This document shows positions 55,001 to 61,838 of a stretch of 64,000 bases of DNA, piece by piece. Within the stretch, counting starts at the first letter, position 1, and every line of letters begins with the position of its first letter. A program made the position numbers and the translations under genes. Under the pieces are notes generated by a model. That model searched no databases, had not been told where the DNA came from, and saw nothing but the letters and a program-made list of their open reading frames with translations. The DNA is from Clostridiales bacterium (lineage in GTDB: Bacteria > Bacillota > Clostridia > Peptostreptococcales > Anaerovoracaceae): positions 202,402-266,401 of the forward strand of contig QXXF01000005.1 in NCBI GenBank assembly GCA_009911365.1, in the 5' to 3' direction.

Positions 55001-57992
55001 TGATGGATTCGGAAGAGCTGTCAAAACAACGTCTAAAGAGGGCAACGTCACCACGATGACGGAAAACGTCTACGATGACAACGGCACTCTCACAAAAGAG
55101 ACGGTGACCACCAGCGGCAATGGACAGACCAGCGTGGTTTCCACCTATTACACCTACGACTCCAACAATCGTCTGACGGCCAAAACGGTCAACGACAACG
55201 GAGAAACCCAAACCTGGACCACCACTTATGGGCGGGAAGATGTCACGGTGCGAACCGCGACGGGCCAAGGCAGAAAACAAGTGAAGAACGCCGCCGTCAC
55301 CACGGAAACGGACGGGGACGGACGAATCACCGCACAAACCGTTCAAGACAACGCGGGGAACACGGTGCGGGAAAAGGCGAAAGGGCTTTACACGGAAACT
55401 CTTTACGATGATTATGGCACGGCGGTGGGGACTTATGAAGCGGGAACGGATCCTGATTCCGAAGAAGGACTTTTAACCCTGAACGTTTACAATGAAAAGG
55501 GTCACCAGACCGACACGGTCATGAAACCGGAACGCCGCGGCTCTGCGTGGTACGTGGGCGATAGCTCCATTCGTCATTCCAAAGAATACAGCGAAGCGGG
55601 AAAAGAAACCGCCGCCGTGGATGCGATGGGCAATCGGACCACCTATGGTTATGACGCGAAAGGCCAGCTGAATCAAGTCACGCTGCCAGACGGCGGCAAA
55701 ACATCCTACCAGACGCGAGACGTTTACGTGAACGGCAAACTGGAAACCAGAGCCACCACCACCGACGCAGTTGGAAACGTCAGCAAAGTGACAGCCAACG
55801 AAGCGGGCCAGGAAGTGGAAATCAAAGACTTTTATGAAAAGGACGGAGAAGACTGGTCCATCCACAGCGACTACGAATACGACGCGAAAGGCAGGCTGAG
55901 CAGAAAATCGGAGGCCAAAGGCAATTATCAGACCTATGTGTACGATGCCAACGATCGAGTGGCGGAAACCCGTCATTACGAAAAATCAGGAAAACAGACG
56001 CTGGAGACCACGTACAGCTATGACCTGGCGGGTAACGTCACCAAAATGTGCGACTACGACATGACGGGCGACGGGAGGACGCTGCTGCGGACCACGGTCT
56101 ACGGCTACGACAAGCAGAACCGCCTGATTTCCTTCGCTGAATGTGACGGGCCGCAGTTGCCGACGCAAGCGGACATAGACGGCCGAAAGGTGACGTACGC
56201 CTATGACAAAGACGGAAACATGACGGACGTGGATTACGCTTTCGCCAGGGACGGCGTGACCGGTCTGACGTATCACTACAACGGGGACAAATGGCTGACG
56301 AAGATCACGGCCAAGGGCGGTCTGATGGGAAAGACCCTGCGGGAACACCGCTACGACGCATTCGGACGAATCGCCGAAACGGAGGATCATTACGGGTTCG
56401 CCAAAGGCGGCTCGGGCTCCATGATCCGTGCCTACGAATACGATGACTTCGGTCGGGTGACAAAGATGACCCACACCGACAGCAAGGACGGCGAAGCCAA
56501 GGAGTCCTATGGTTACAAGTACGACAAAAATGGAAACATCGTGGAAGAGCGGATCGTCAGTCATTACAGAATGGACGATGGAAAAGGGCTGGATTTGACC
56601 AGATCCTACTCCTATGACGTGAACGGCAAGCTGCTTGCCGCGAACGTGACGGATCATGCGGTGGATGGAACCAGAAATCAAAGCGTAGCGTACACGTATG
56701 ACAAAGTGGGCAACCGCCTGACGGAGACGGAAGGCGAGCTTTTGACCACCTACGCTTACAACGGCCTGAACCAATTGACAGGGAGCGAATCCCAGAAAAC
56801 GAGCGCCGCGAACGCGGCTGAAATCGTGTCCCAGAAGACTTACGAATACGACCGCAACGGGAACCAGACGAAAGAAACGGATTCCGTGACAGGGGAAAGC
56901 AGGACCATGGCCTATGACGAAGCCAATCGCCTGCGGACCTTCACGGCGAAAAAAGGCGGCACGGTTCAGATCACGCAGGAAAATCGGTACAATGGAAACG
57001 GCCAGAGAATCAGGAAACAAGAGATGAAAGACGCGGTCACGGCGACCACGGATTATTACTACCAGGGCGGTGCGGTGCTGCGGACCACCGATGGAAACGG
57101 GAAACAGACCAGTCTGAACCTGAGCGGGGTGGAAAACAACGTGATCGCCACGGCCAGGGGAACGGGTGACTCCGCTGACTGGTACCTGTACAACAAAGAC
57201 GTGCGGGAAAGCGTTTCCAGCCTTGTTGACGGCGATGGGAACCTGGCGGCGGCTTATCTGTATGATCCGTTCGGGAACACGGAAACCCTGGCCAACGAAA
57301 ACTTTGAGAATGAAATTCGCTACACTGGGCAAATCTATGACGAGAGCGCGGGGCTGTATTACTACAACGCCAGGTACTATGACCCGGAAGACGGGCGGTT
57401 CCTGAGTCAGGACACGTACCGCGGGGAGAACATGGAGCCGGAGACACTGCATTTGTACGGGTATTGCGCCAATAACCCTGTGAATTACGTGGATCCGAGT
57501 GGGCATGCGAGAAAGAAGAGGATAGATACTAGGCCTAAAACCGGTACTAAGATTTGGAGTTGCTTTAAAGCGACAAAGAAAATATTAAGAGAAAAAATAG
57601 CGCCATATTACAAGAATAAACCAACAATGACATTACTGAAAGAATGGGCAAAATCCCAGTATTTGAGCGAGTTCTTTTCTCTGGGCGCACAAAACAGCAG
57701 TTGGAAAACAATCAACAAGTTTACCAAGAAGTTTTTTAAACAGATCGGCCCATATAGTTTTGTGAAGAGTGCGTTTGACCTTGGAAATTGTTTTTGGAAA
57801 GGAAGTCAGCATAAGATATGGCAACAAATTGATACGTTTTATAAAAAACATTTAATCGGAAAGAAGGCGAAAGAAAATAAACTGGTGTATTTTTGTAGTA
57901 GATTGTCATATAAAAGAAAAGGAAGTAATGGCGGTGCCTTTTTACCAACTGGAGAAATCGAACTGCATCTGAAAAAGCATACACATAAATAA
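49086..57992 (+). CDS. Secreted WapA/RHS polymorphic toxin with an unrecognised C-terminal domain
   Basis: 2,968 residues. A signal peptide spans residues 1-30 (LIRTRHKIAAWILSICMVITL, cleavage near GFAA). A WapA-like N-terminal region (about 30-320, ending YPITIDPTSTW) is followed by a DNRLRE-type domain (about 325-485, AYVISGSKYSKTNFYESG), Ig-like and fibronectin-like repeats (about 590-1400), an RHS opening domain from about 1434 (RGNFVYQQTDASLPNEKLEVDL), YD repeats to about 2720 (YDAKGRLSRK, YDKNGNIVEE, YDKVGNRLTETEG), and the RHS core LYDPFGNTE and YNARYYDPEDGRFLSQDTY, ending in DPSGH at about 2807. The last 161 residues are basic and new to me. AAGGAGG lies 8 bases before the ATG. There is no LPxTG motif. 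Confidence 0.93.
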   Translation: MLIRTRHKIAAWILSICMVITLIPEIGFAATTADKKTSKETQEQKIKPEDVTKEDVVEKTTDTTTYDLGKGEQMTVFHGGEVRYENEKGKLVDYDPSLVAIKEGETTQQDETLDGYAYENKRGDKKHYLPESLSEDTPIIMENGDYSVEFSMTDETLARIGADKETVQVESETMPTTYESEEEKPVNAVYGESERTPILTYTSGEHGVKETLTLEERPASNVFQYWLKLKGMTARKNVTDGGITYYDKETGEITGHIDAPWMNDASQKAYSEDIVYDLKEEAGQEGRYLLTMTVDEAYLDDEQRQYPITIDPTSTWQGSTKVKDAYVISGSKYSKTNFYESGTKVMPVGKNSTGWHRTLMRYGDLTGNIKGKTITSAKLTVYETGTGAAKQKIGIHRLKADWNPNTVTWSNMPSYQAAYGTITTKRTDKSAHTFNVISYIQALAGGSVSGYGLMLKSADVDNAGYACFYGSRTAASAYRPKLVITHYTKPTTATSASISPAHVKASTAAKISYGGISSTGLNRVEYRVDRVTCGTTRAAHWAYASSRTIANGAALPSLPEGCYEFYVRGVNTGGTAGGERSAGIVHADSTAPVISISGPSTSAAAPSGNKTPTISWSISDRHLKSVSKSVDGGSYTPASASGSGAQTFSSTGAHTFTIQAQDQTGNTATKTYTYYLDKTVPTMGAVSLQADGRVLGTNWTQDGNPLISFSGVTDNMAIKSTGIQYAITKKGTPPTESDYKAISFATISAAAPYTGTFRLTAADQKLGTGSYSIHLRAKDVAGNSTVKELTYNKDITNPTAKLSVTEHSGGPAITTAKDVVTVGADLDGTGSPIKKATVALYQVIKETDDSGTITQREQFVENLIANVTKSTTYEWNTRECANGIYRLKAEVEDSVGLKGQAVYVIKIANPAAAPVIKADPTKTNPLSVEWRFPTAMKELQYQIKGQNEWISVPDSAKASGRFDIQLPSEGKYDIHFRGVDTADVPTQTCAVTCVYDATAPEAKISGFTRGRVKGTAKDAHLKKWSLLCKKEGDPESAYEEKLSGAANVENGELGILDLSDPWFQTGRSYDLKLVVTDMAGNQSEATREFYNPANESNIQVMEPKFRIQRPSWYTDYESGSFTIGRSQKTMTLKNAEEGCAYTWFIDNRKAGEGTSLEKDFSVYADDKEHRVLVIGKDEKGARTYSRNLIENDKIKTISFGEGAARNKEQTMTAEKDIVSFRLSGGQETETGQQVRYFAKAGDGDYVEIQQGKTCHVTQLAPGTAYAREITVKAEHETEVAFEDVKLELDTIGEETFSVDALSDYMPETASVKPKLNDRAYVYWENAIPESDTTTSYNVYHSPDKDFVPSPENLAAENVRAGYYSEINVNYGKDFYYRITVVKRDSQGNILSESEPSRVFGGKILDYDEHTKRLGLQDYWQYEDFNTPVGSGSIEKSRGNFVYQQTDASLPNEKLEVDLVRTYNSGSSEKSAFGLGWNHNYDMQLLDVYDKQEGSFDNIVFKDGTGTINRFIKSGDGDTYISSQGEYVTLEKETKVEDVQIQDRKSGTSSENPTRTAQVASQYTVRTKDNMEYRFNGGGQLVYTTEPNSSFMLFEYDDTLGLLKKVTTNKGISVDFVYDTENLEGDMLLVKEIKLPDGVKRQYAYKTTDAGTNRLLTSVTATDKNGKTIVYEYGYDNADNPNVDEIKDAEGNVYNLKYEDEQVAEATYPNKEGVAFTYDKSGVSTTTTWFKSKGLLTGMDEIASATDHFEKNTGYCVKSVDANGKATEYEYVDGVCVSSSWKMDSQYIAEDGAILSKGETAKKELTELGARRNETEQVNEDGSVAVYEYHADTSNVNIQDLVKHQVVTDADDDITEEDYYEYDEWGNEIEDYDVFDDLTTISEYDEEGELTSEIEYKGKEEENQVVRTTEHSYAYDEQGGKTETVIETSGDKKTETTTVFDMMGNEVSSVIKSGAAGAALGATSVDSSVTTVYDGFGRAVKTTSKEGNVTTMTENVYDDNGTLTKETVTTSGNGQTSVVSTYYTYDSNNRLTAKTVNDNGETQTWTTTYGREDVTVRTATGQGRKQVKNAAVTTETDGDGRITAQTVQDNAGNTVREKAKGLYTETLYDDYGTAVGTYEAGTDPDSEEGLLTLNVYNEKGHQTDTVMKPERRGSAWYVGDSSIRHSKEYSEAGKETAAVDAMGNRTTYGYDAKGQLNQVTLPDGGKTSYQTRDVYVNGKLETRATTTDAVGNVSKVTANEAGQEVEIKDFYEKDGEDWSIHSDYEYDAKGRLSRKSEAKGNYQTYVYDANDRVAETRHYEKSGKQTLETTYSYDLAGNVTKMCDYDMTGDGRTLLRTTVYGYDKQNRLISFAECDGPQLPTQADIDGRKVTYAYDKDGNMTDVDYAFARDGVTGLTYHYNGDKWLTKITAKGGLMGKTLREHRYDAFGRIAETEDHYGFAKGGSGSMIRAYEYDDFGRVTKMTHTDSKDGEAKESYGYKYDKNGNIVEERIVSHYRMDDGKGLDLTRSYSYDVNGKLLAANVTDHAVDGTRNQSVAYTYDKVGNRLTETEGELLTTYAYNGLNQLTGSESQKTSAANAAEIVSQKTYEYDRNGNQTKETDSVTGESRTMAYDEANRLRTFTAKKGGTVQITQENRYNGNGQRIRKQEMKDAVTATTDYYYQGGAVLRTTDGNGKQTSLNLSGVENNVIATARGTGDSADWYLYNKDVRESVSSLVDGDGNLAAAYLYDPFGNTETLANENFENEIRYTGQIYDESAGLYYYNARYYDPEDGRFLSQDTYRGENMEPETLHLYGYCANNPVNYVDPSGHARKKRIDTRPKTGTKIWSCFKATKKILREKIAPYYKNKPTMTLLKEWAKSQYLSEFFSLGAQNSSWKTINKFTKKFFKQIGPYSFVKSAFDLGNCFWKGSQHKIWQQIDTFYKKHLIGKKAKENKLVYFCSRLSYKRKGSNGGAFLPTGEIELHLKKHTHK

Positions 57993-58065
57993 TTGTTAAG
58001 GGATGGCTGAAATGATTGACCTCCCTGCGCTTTATGGCAAAAAAATATGAAAGCGGGTAAGTCTT

Positions 58066-58551
58066 ATGAAATTGAAAGATAGAGCAATATTTTTCCTAGC
58101 AGGGTGCGTTGTCCTGTTTGCCATGGGGACGGTCGCCCAACGTTATATGCTGAGCGGGAAGGGAATGGCCGTTATTTGTGTGGGAGTGGGGTTGATCATA
58201 ACAGCTTTCGTGGAAAAGAAAGTGATAAAAGGGGATGTGAAATCCATAGAGATCATACCAATAGAAAGTGTCGGAAACAACGAAGAAGCGGGCAAGGTTC
58301 TATCCAAAGTGGATATGGTCAAACTGATAAAATTATTTGATAAAAAGGCTCTTCCTTTTTTATTGGGGGATTTCCGGTTTGGCAAACATGCGATCAAAAT
58401 CCAATCTGATCAAAAAACGACATTTCTGTATCCAGACGTAAGCAATGTGGGGAAGCTGAGAGTCACCAAGAGATTGTTTGGAATGGAGCTTGATGAAGGG
58501 GAAACAGAAATTTTAAAGGCTGTTTTGGAAAAATATGAAGAGCATGAGTGA
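58066..58551 (+). CDS. Two-helix membrane protein, probable immunity protein of the RHS toxin
   Basis: 161 residues. Two hydrophobic segments at the N terminus (AIFFLAGCVVLFAMGTVAQ and GMAVICVGVGLIITAFV) form a hairpin in the membrane, with a cytoplasmic domain of about 100 residues after it (FDKKALPFLLGDFRFGKHAIKIQ). It is the first gene after the toxin, 73 bases on, in the position of RHS immunity genes. A membrane immunity protein would fit a toxin that acts at or enters through the membrane, but this is inference. No family recognised. The ribosome binding site is weak. Confidence 0.65.
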   Translation: MKLKDRAIFFLAGCVVLFAMGTVAQRYMLSGKGMAVICVGVGLIITAFVEKKVIKGDVKSIEIIPIESVGNNEEAGKVLSKVDMVKLIKLFDKKALPFLLGDFRFGKHAIKIQSDQKTTFLYPDVSNVGKLRVTKRLFGMELDEGETEILKAVLEKYEEHE

Positions 58552-58930
58552 TAAAACCCTGAGTCCAAAAGCTCGCTATAAAGACGCTAATAAGCGAAAA
58601 CCAACAATTTTTGTGAGCATTCATCATAATGCAAGCCATTTTCCTTGGAAAAAGGGAGCTACAGTACTTTATGCGAGTTTACATCATGAAAGAGCCAGCA
58701 GATCATTAGCCAAATTTGTAAATGATAATGTGGTGAAGCAAGCCGGATTTAAAAATCGAGGTTTGGAAAAAAGTACAAACCTAATAGTCCTTAAGCATAC
58801 GAAGATGCCAGCGATTTTAACAGAAACGGGTTATATGTCCAATGCAGGAGATTTAGATTGCATCCTGGATAAACAAAATGACATTGCTAATGGAATCGTA
58901 AAAGGAATTAAAGCGTACTTCATGCGATGA
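58544..58930 (+). pseudogene. Truncated N-acetylmuramoyl-L-alanine amidase (Amidase_3)
   Basis: 128 residues. The sequence KPTIFVSIHHNAS carries the second zinc His of Amidase_3 enzymes and PAILTETGYMSNAGD carries the catalytic Glu, with GATVLYASLHHERASRSLA between. The N-terminal third, with the first zinc His and the Glu ligand, is missing, and there is no signal peptide. So it is a fragment and is unlikely to cut peptidoglycan. It overlaps the previous stop by 8 bases and lies between putative immunity genes, which suggests a leftover of an exchanged cassette. Confidence 0.75.
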
Positions 58931-58995
58931 AATCAGAAGAAATCAAGGAATCCTAGGAACTTGATCGTGTAACAGCGTTAGGGGGCTTGGAGCAA

Positions 58996-59400
58996 ATGGT
59001 AAAGAAACTGTTTTGTGTCATATTAGGCGTTACTGTTTTGTTGATGATTGCGTTTCAGTTTTTTACGACAGGCAGCGCTGTGGGCGGAAGAGAGGAGCAA
59101 GAAATACAATCCACCGTGGAACAGGCGTTGCGCATTAAATATGGTTGGAAGAAAAAAGCGGCTATTCAGGACATCGCAACACGGGAATTTCAAGAGCAAA
59201 TAGCGGACAGCGATTTTTATGAAGGCCTCACGTTTTATACCATAGAGCGGGACTTTATGAAGAGCCATCGCAAAGAATCAGGAAATATTGTGACTGTGAG
59301 CGTTACGGTATATGCGCCTGACATCATCATTCCAATTTTTACATTGGAGAAAATGAAGGATGGAAAATTCCTGATCGTGGACGTTGAATATGATATTTGA
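58996..59400 (+). CDS. Small membrane-anchored protein in the RHS downstream cluster
   Basis: 134 residues. One hydrophobic segment near the start (LFCVILGVTVLLMIAFQFF) acts as anchor or signal, followed by a soluble domain with an NTF2-like feel (EEQEIQSTVEQALRIKYGW, NIVTVSVTVYAPDIIIPIF, DGKFLIVDVEYDI). No family is certain. The start is ATG 58996, with GGAG close before it. It might be a second immunity protein or a neutral cargo gene. Confidence 0.62.
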   Translation: MVKKLFCVILGVTVLLMIAFQFFTTGSAVGGREEQEIQSTVEQALRIKYGWKKKAAIQDIATREFQEQIADSDFYEGLTFYTIERDFMKSHRKESGNIVTVSVTVYAPDIIIPIFTLEKMKDGKFLIVDVEYDI

Positions 59401-59590
59401 TTTAGTCATGGCAAGAAAATGGACGATCTCATCAAGGATTTGTCTGAGAACGGAGCCTTGCCGCTCAAAACAAGACATTGATTATATTAGGCGGAGCGAT
59501 CCTAGCAAGTAAAAAACGGTGTACGATATGCATTACAAAATCGTGAAATCCACTTATGCGACGATAAAGAATTACGGGAAGCGTATTTAG
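59401..59590 (+). pseudogene. Fragments of possible former genes
   Basis: Two short protein-like pieces: HGKKMDDLIKDLSENGALPL (stop at 59479-59481) and, from GTG at 59519, VYDMHYKIVKSTYATIKNYG, stopping at 59590. Neither has a ribosome binding site or recognised family. They look like remains of displaced toxin tails or immunity genes, as often occur downstream of RHS genes; this is weakly supported. Confidence 0.25.
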
Positions 59591-60447
59591 TGAAGAGAAA
59601 GGAATCAAGAAATCGAATGAGGACAAGAAAGCGCAAGAAGTGGAAAGGCACCATGGTTTGGCTCAGTGTTTTAGTCATGGTCATATTGGCCGCCGTTTCC
59701 ATGGACGCATTGGGTGAAAGCGAAAACACTCCCGTAAAGATTTCAGGGGGAAGAGAAGGGAAAGAATGGGAGTTTCTGAATCCAAGAAACCTGCAGCTAA
59801 AAAGCGGGCATATGACTATTGGAGGCGAAGCCTCCGCGGATCTGAAAATCGAATGCGATGGAGCGTCCCAATTAACGATCGACAATTTGAAAGCGAACGG
59901 CCATCAGGTGGTGATACTCGCATTGCAAGATTGTGTGATCCACGTGATCGGACATAACGAGTTGGATTGGGTGTCTGGCTGGGGAATCATGGAAATTCAA
60001 GGAGAATCCCAAAATGCGGCGCTCTTTCTGAAGGAAAGAGTGGATGGAAAAGATTTGCGCGTTCACGACCTCCGACTCCATGCCGCGCTTGTCGAAGCGG
60101 AGCGCGACATGGATCTGACAGGCACGCTAAAACTCGTGGCAGAAAAACCAACGCGTGGCAGCGACGCGGCGGCAGACGTGAGAATAAAAGCTGGGAGAAA
60201 CATTGACATAAAACTGGCCCCTGGTGGCAGCGTCACAGTGGAAGCGGAAGACGGTTTATTGCCGTTTCTCGCAGAAAAGAAAATGACGCTGGGGAAGGAT
60301 AACACGTTGCTAAAACCAGAAAAAGGCACGATTAAGGGACAGGACACGCCATATGGCCCTGATTGCCATTTTGTTCTTGATCAGGACGGTGATTGGTGGG
60401 TGTCTCACGTGGTCATAAAAAATTTACTGGAAGAGCAGCCGGTGTGA
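59590..60447 (+). CDS. Membrane-anchored protein with a repetitive beta-rich outer domain
   Basis: 285 residues from a GTG at 59590; ATG 59617 is an alternative start. A very basic N terminus (RMRTRKRKKWKG) and one helix (MVWLSVLVMVILAAVSM) make a type II anchor. The outer part has short strand-like repeats (LQLKSGHMTIGG, LKIECDGASQLTIDNL, HVIGHNELDWVSGWGIMEIQG, ALFLKERVDGKDLRVHDLRL, DVRIKAGRNIDIKL), like a small right-handed beta helix. No family name is certain. It ends the cluster behind the RHS toxin. Confidence 0.68.
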   Translation: MKRKESRNRMRTRKRKKWKGTMVWLSVLVMVILAAVSMDALGESENTPVKISGGREGKEWEFLNPRNLQLKSGHMTIGGEASADLKIECDGASQLTIDNLKANGHQVVILALQDCVIHVIGHNELDWVSGWGIMEIQGESQNAALFLKERVDGKDLRVHDLRLHAALVEAERDMDLTGTLKLVAEKPTRGSDAAADVRIKAGRNIDIKLAPGGSVTVEAEDGLLPFLAEKKMTLGKDNTLLKPEKGTIKGQDTPYGPDCHFVLDQDGDWWVSHVVIKNLLEEQPV

Positions 60448-60669
60448 GGATGCGCTAATGTTAATGCAGCATCATTTCGTATGCTTGCGATTAAGAGTGG
60501 ATTGGAACTTCAAAAGTAAAAGATAGACAGGCTTCTAAACAAAAATTTCTTTAGCGATATTTTGTAGGGGATGCGCTGATTTTTTACAATCATGCTAGAG
60601 ATGCGAATCAAGTGTTAAAAATTTAAACAAAGGATAGATGAACAGCGCAAAAGAGTAGAAAATGTAAGT

Positions 60670-61163
60670 ATGTGGCAAACAAATCTCATAACGCTCTATT
60701 GCGCCGTCTGCGACAATAGTAGCACAATTGAAGCGGTAACGCAACGCCAAAGCAACAATTTTCGTCCCCAATTTAGCGATGAGGAGTGTGTGACGGTCCA
60801 CCTGTGGGGCATCAGCCAGCGGAGATTCGAGCAGAAGGCGATTCACGACTATACGAAAAAACATCTGCTGGAATGGCTTCCTAACCTACCAAGCTATCAG
60901 GCGTTTTCCAGTCGGCTGAACCGGGAGCGTGATGTGGAGCTACTCACTTCACGAAAAAGACAAAAGGGTGGCACGCTAATCTCCGGTGACACGTTCTCCA
61001 CGTTCGTCAGTTCCATCCGCCAGCCAATCGAATGTTTTTCAACTGGCTCAACCACCTGACCAATATCCAGAACGCTTCCATGGTCCGCTCACTGTCGGGC
61101 TTGCTCTTTCATGTCTTCGGCCGTATTGCCGCTGCCCTCGTAGCTCTTTTATTCAACTCTTGA
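60670..61163 (+). pseudogene. Relic of an IS982-family transposase
   Basis: The first 75 residues (LITLYCAVCDNSSTIEAVTQRQSNNFRPQFSDEECVTVHLWGI and LLEWLPNLPSYQAFSSRLNR) are the N terminus of an IS982 transposase. The catalytic DDE core is deleted. The C terminus follows (SSIRQPIECF), going out of frame at a five-T run (61035-61039); with one more T it continues FNWLNHLTNIQNASM and LLFHVFGRIAAAL to a stop at 61163. Terminal inverted repeats were not found. It cannot transpose on its own. The 220 bases upstream hold no gene. Confidence 0.85.
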
Positions 61164-61253
61164 TTCGCATTTAATATGACAGATCATCATATGGTGTATT
61201 TGCTCTCATACGCATTGCTGTATTGTAAATTTGAAAGGTAGATATTTATTATT

Positions 61254-61790
61254 ATGAAAAAACACAAACTTAAATACAATGAAGATGATATACTTAGCCG
61301 GGAAGAGCTAATTGCGCTCCTTGCAGTGTATGAATCAGAATTTGAACATTGCGATAAAGTGCTATACTCACGGATATATCATTTTTTCTATATCTCTATT
61401 ATTATAATGTTGTGTCCTTTTGTTTCGATTGGTGGGGTAAGCATAGAGTTAGCAAATATACCTTCCAAGTGTTTTATTATCGCAGGAATGATATGTGAAG
61501 GGTTTGCCTGTTTCATTTCCATTGTTCATGCAAATAGATTAAGCAAAAGCAGTAAGACATATAAGAACATGATTCAAATGCTTCCACCGCAATATAGAAG
61601 GATCTCCACCCTAGACTCAGATAGTGAACCCAAGAAAGATTCCCAATCAAACGACAAATGGGTTAAAAAAGGTAAGGATAAAATTACGATAAGAAACATT
61701 ATGAATACCAGTATGGCTTATTTTGTGCCTATAATATTTACCGTGATATCTTTTTTAATTGGAATTATATTACTAATTACTTCCACATAG
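61254..61790 (+). CDS. AT-rich hypothetical membrane protein
   Basis: 178 residues. Three hydrophobic segments: FFYISIIIMLCPFVSIGG, CFIIAGMICEGFACFISIV and FVPIIFTVISFLIGIILLI, with a charged stretch between the second and third. The base composition is more AT-rich than its neighbours, pointing to separate arrival. No ribosome binding site of strength is seen, although the ATG is clear. No family recognised. A membrane effector linked to defence or competition is conceivable but unsupported. Confidence 0.6.
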   Translation: MKKHKLKYNEDDILSREELIALLAVYESEFEHCDKVLYSRIYHFFYISIIIMLCPFVSIGGVSIELANIPSKCFIIAGMICEGFACFISIVHANRLSKSSKTYKNMIQMLPPQYRRISTLDSDSEPKKDSQSNDKWVKKGKDKITIRNIMNTSMAYFVPIIFTVISFLIGIILLITST

Positions 61791-61838
61791 AAGATAGAGA
61801 TGTTTGCACACGGAAGTTATGTATCTGATGATAAAGCA

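Noticed and set aside
50000-57500. Tandem DNA repeats or a CRISPR array in the RHS region
   Set aside because: The YD repeats are degenerate at DNA level and all in frame; there are no identical repeats with unique spacers anywhere in the window.
55986-57506. A 506-codon open frame on the minus strand inside the RHS gene
   Set aside because: It is a mirror of the GC-rich YD-repeat codons; its protein is low-complexity, rich in Val, His and Phe, with no ribosome binding site or family match.
58012-58050. A 12-codon ORF (MIDLPALYGKKI) between the toxin and immunity genes
   Set aside because: Too short and without a convincing ribosome binding site or homology to support as a gene.
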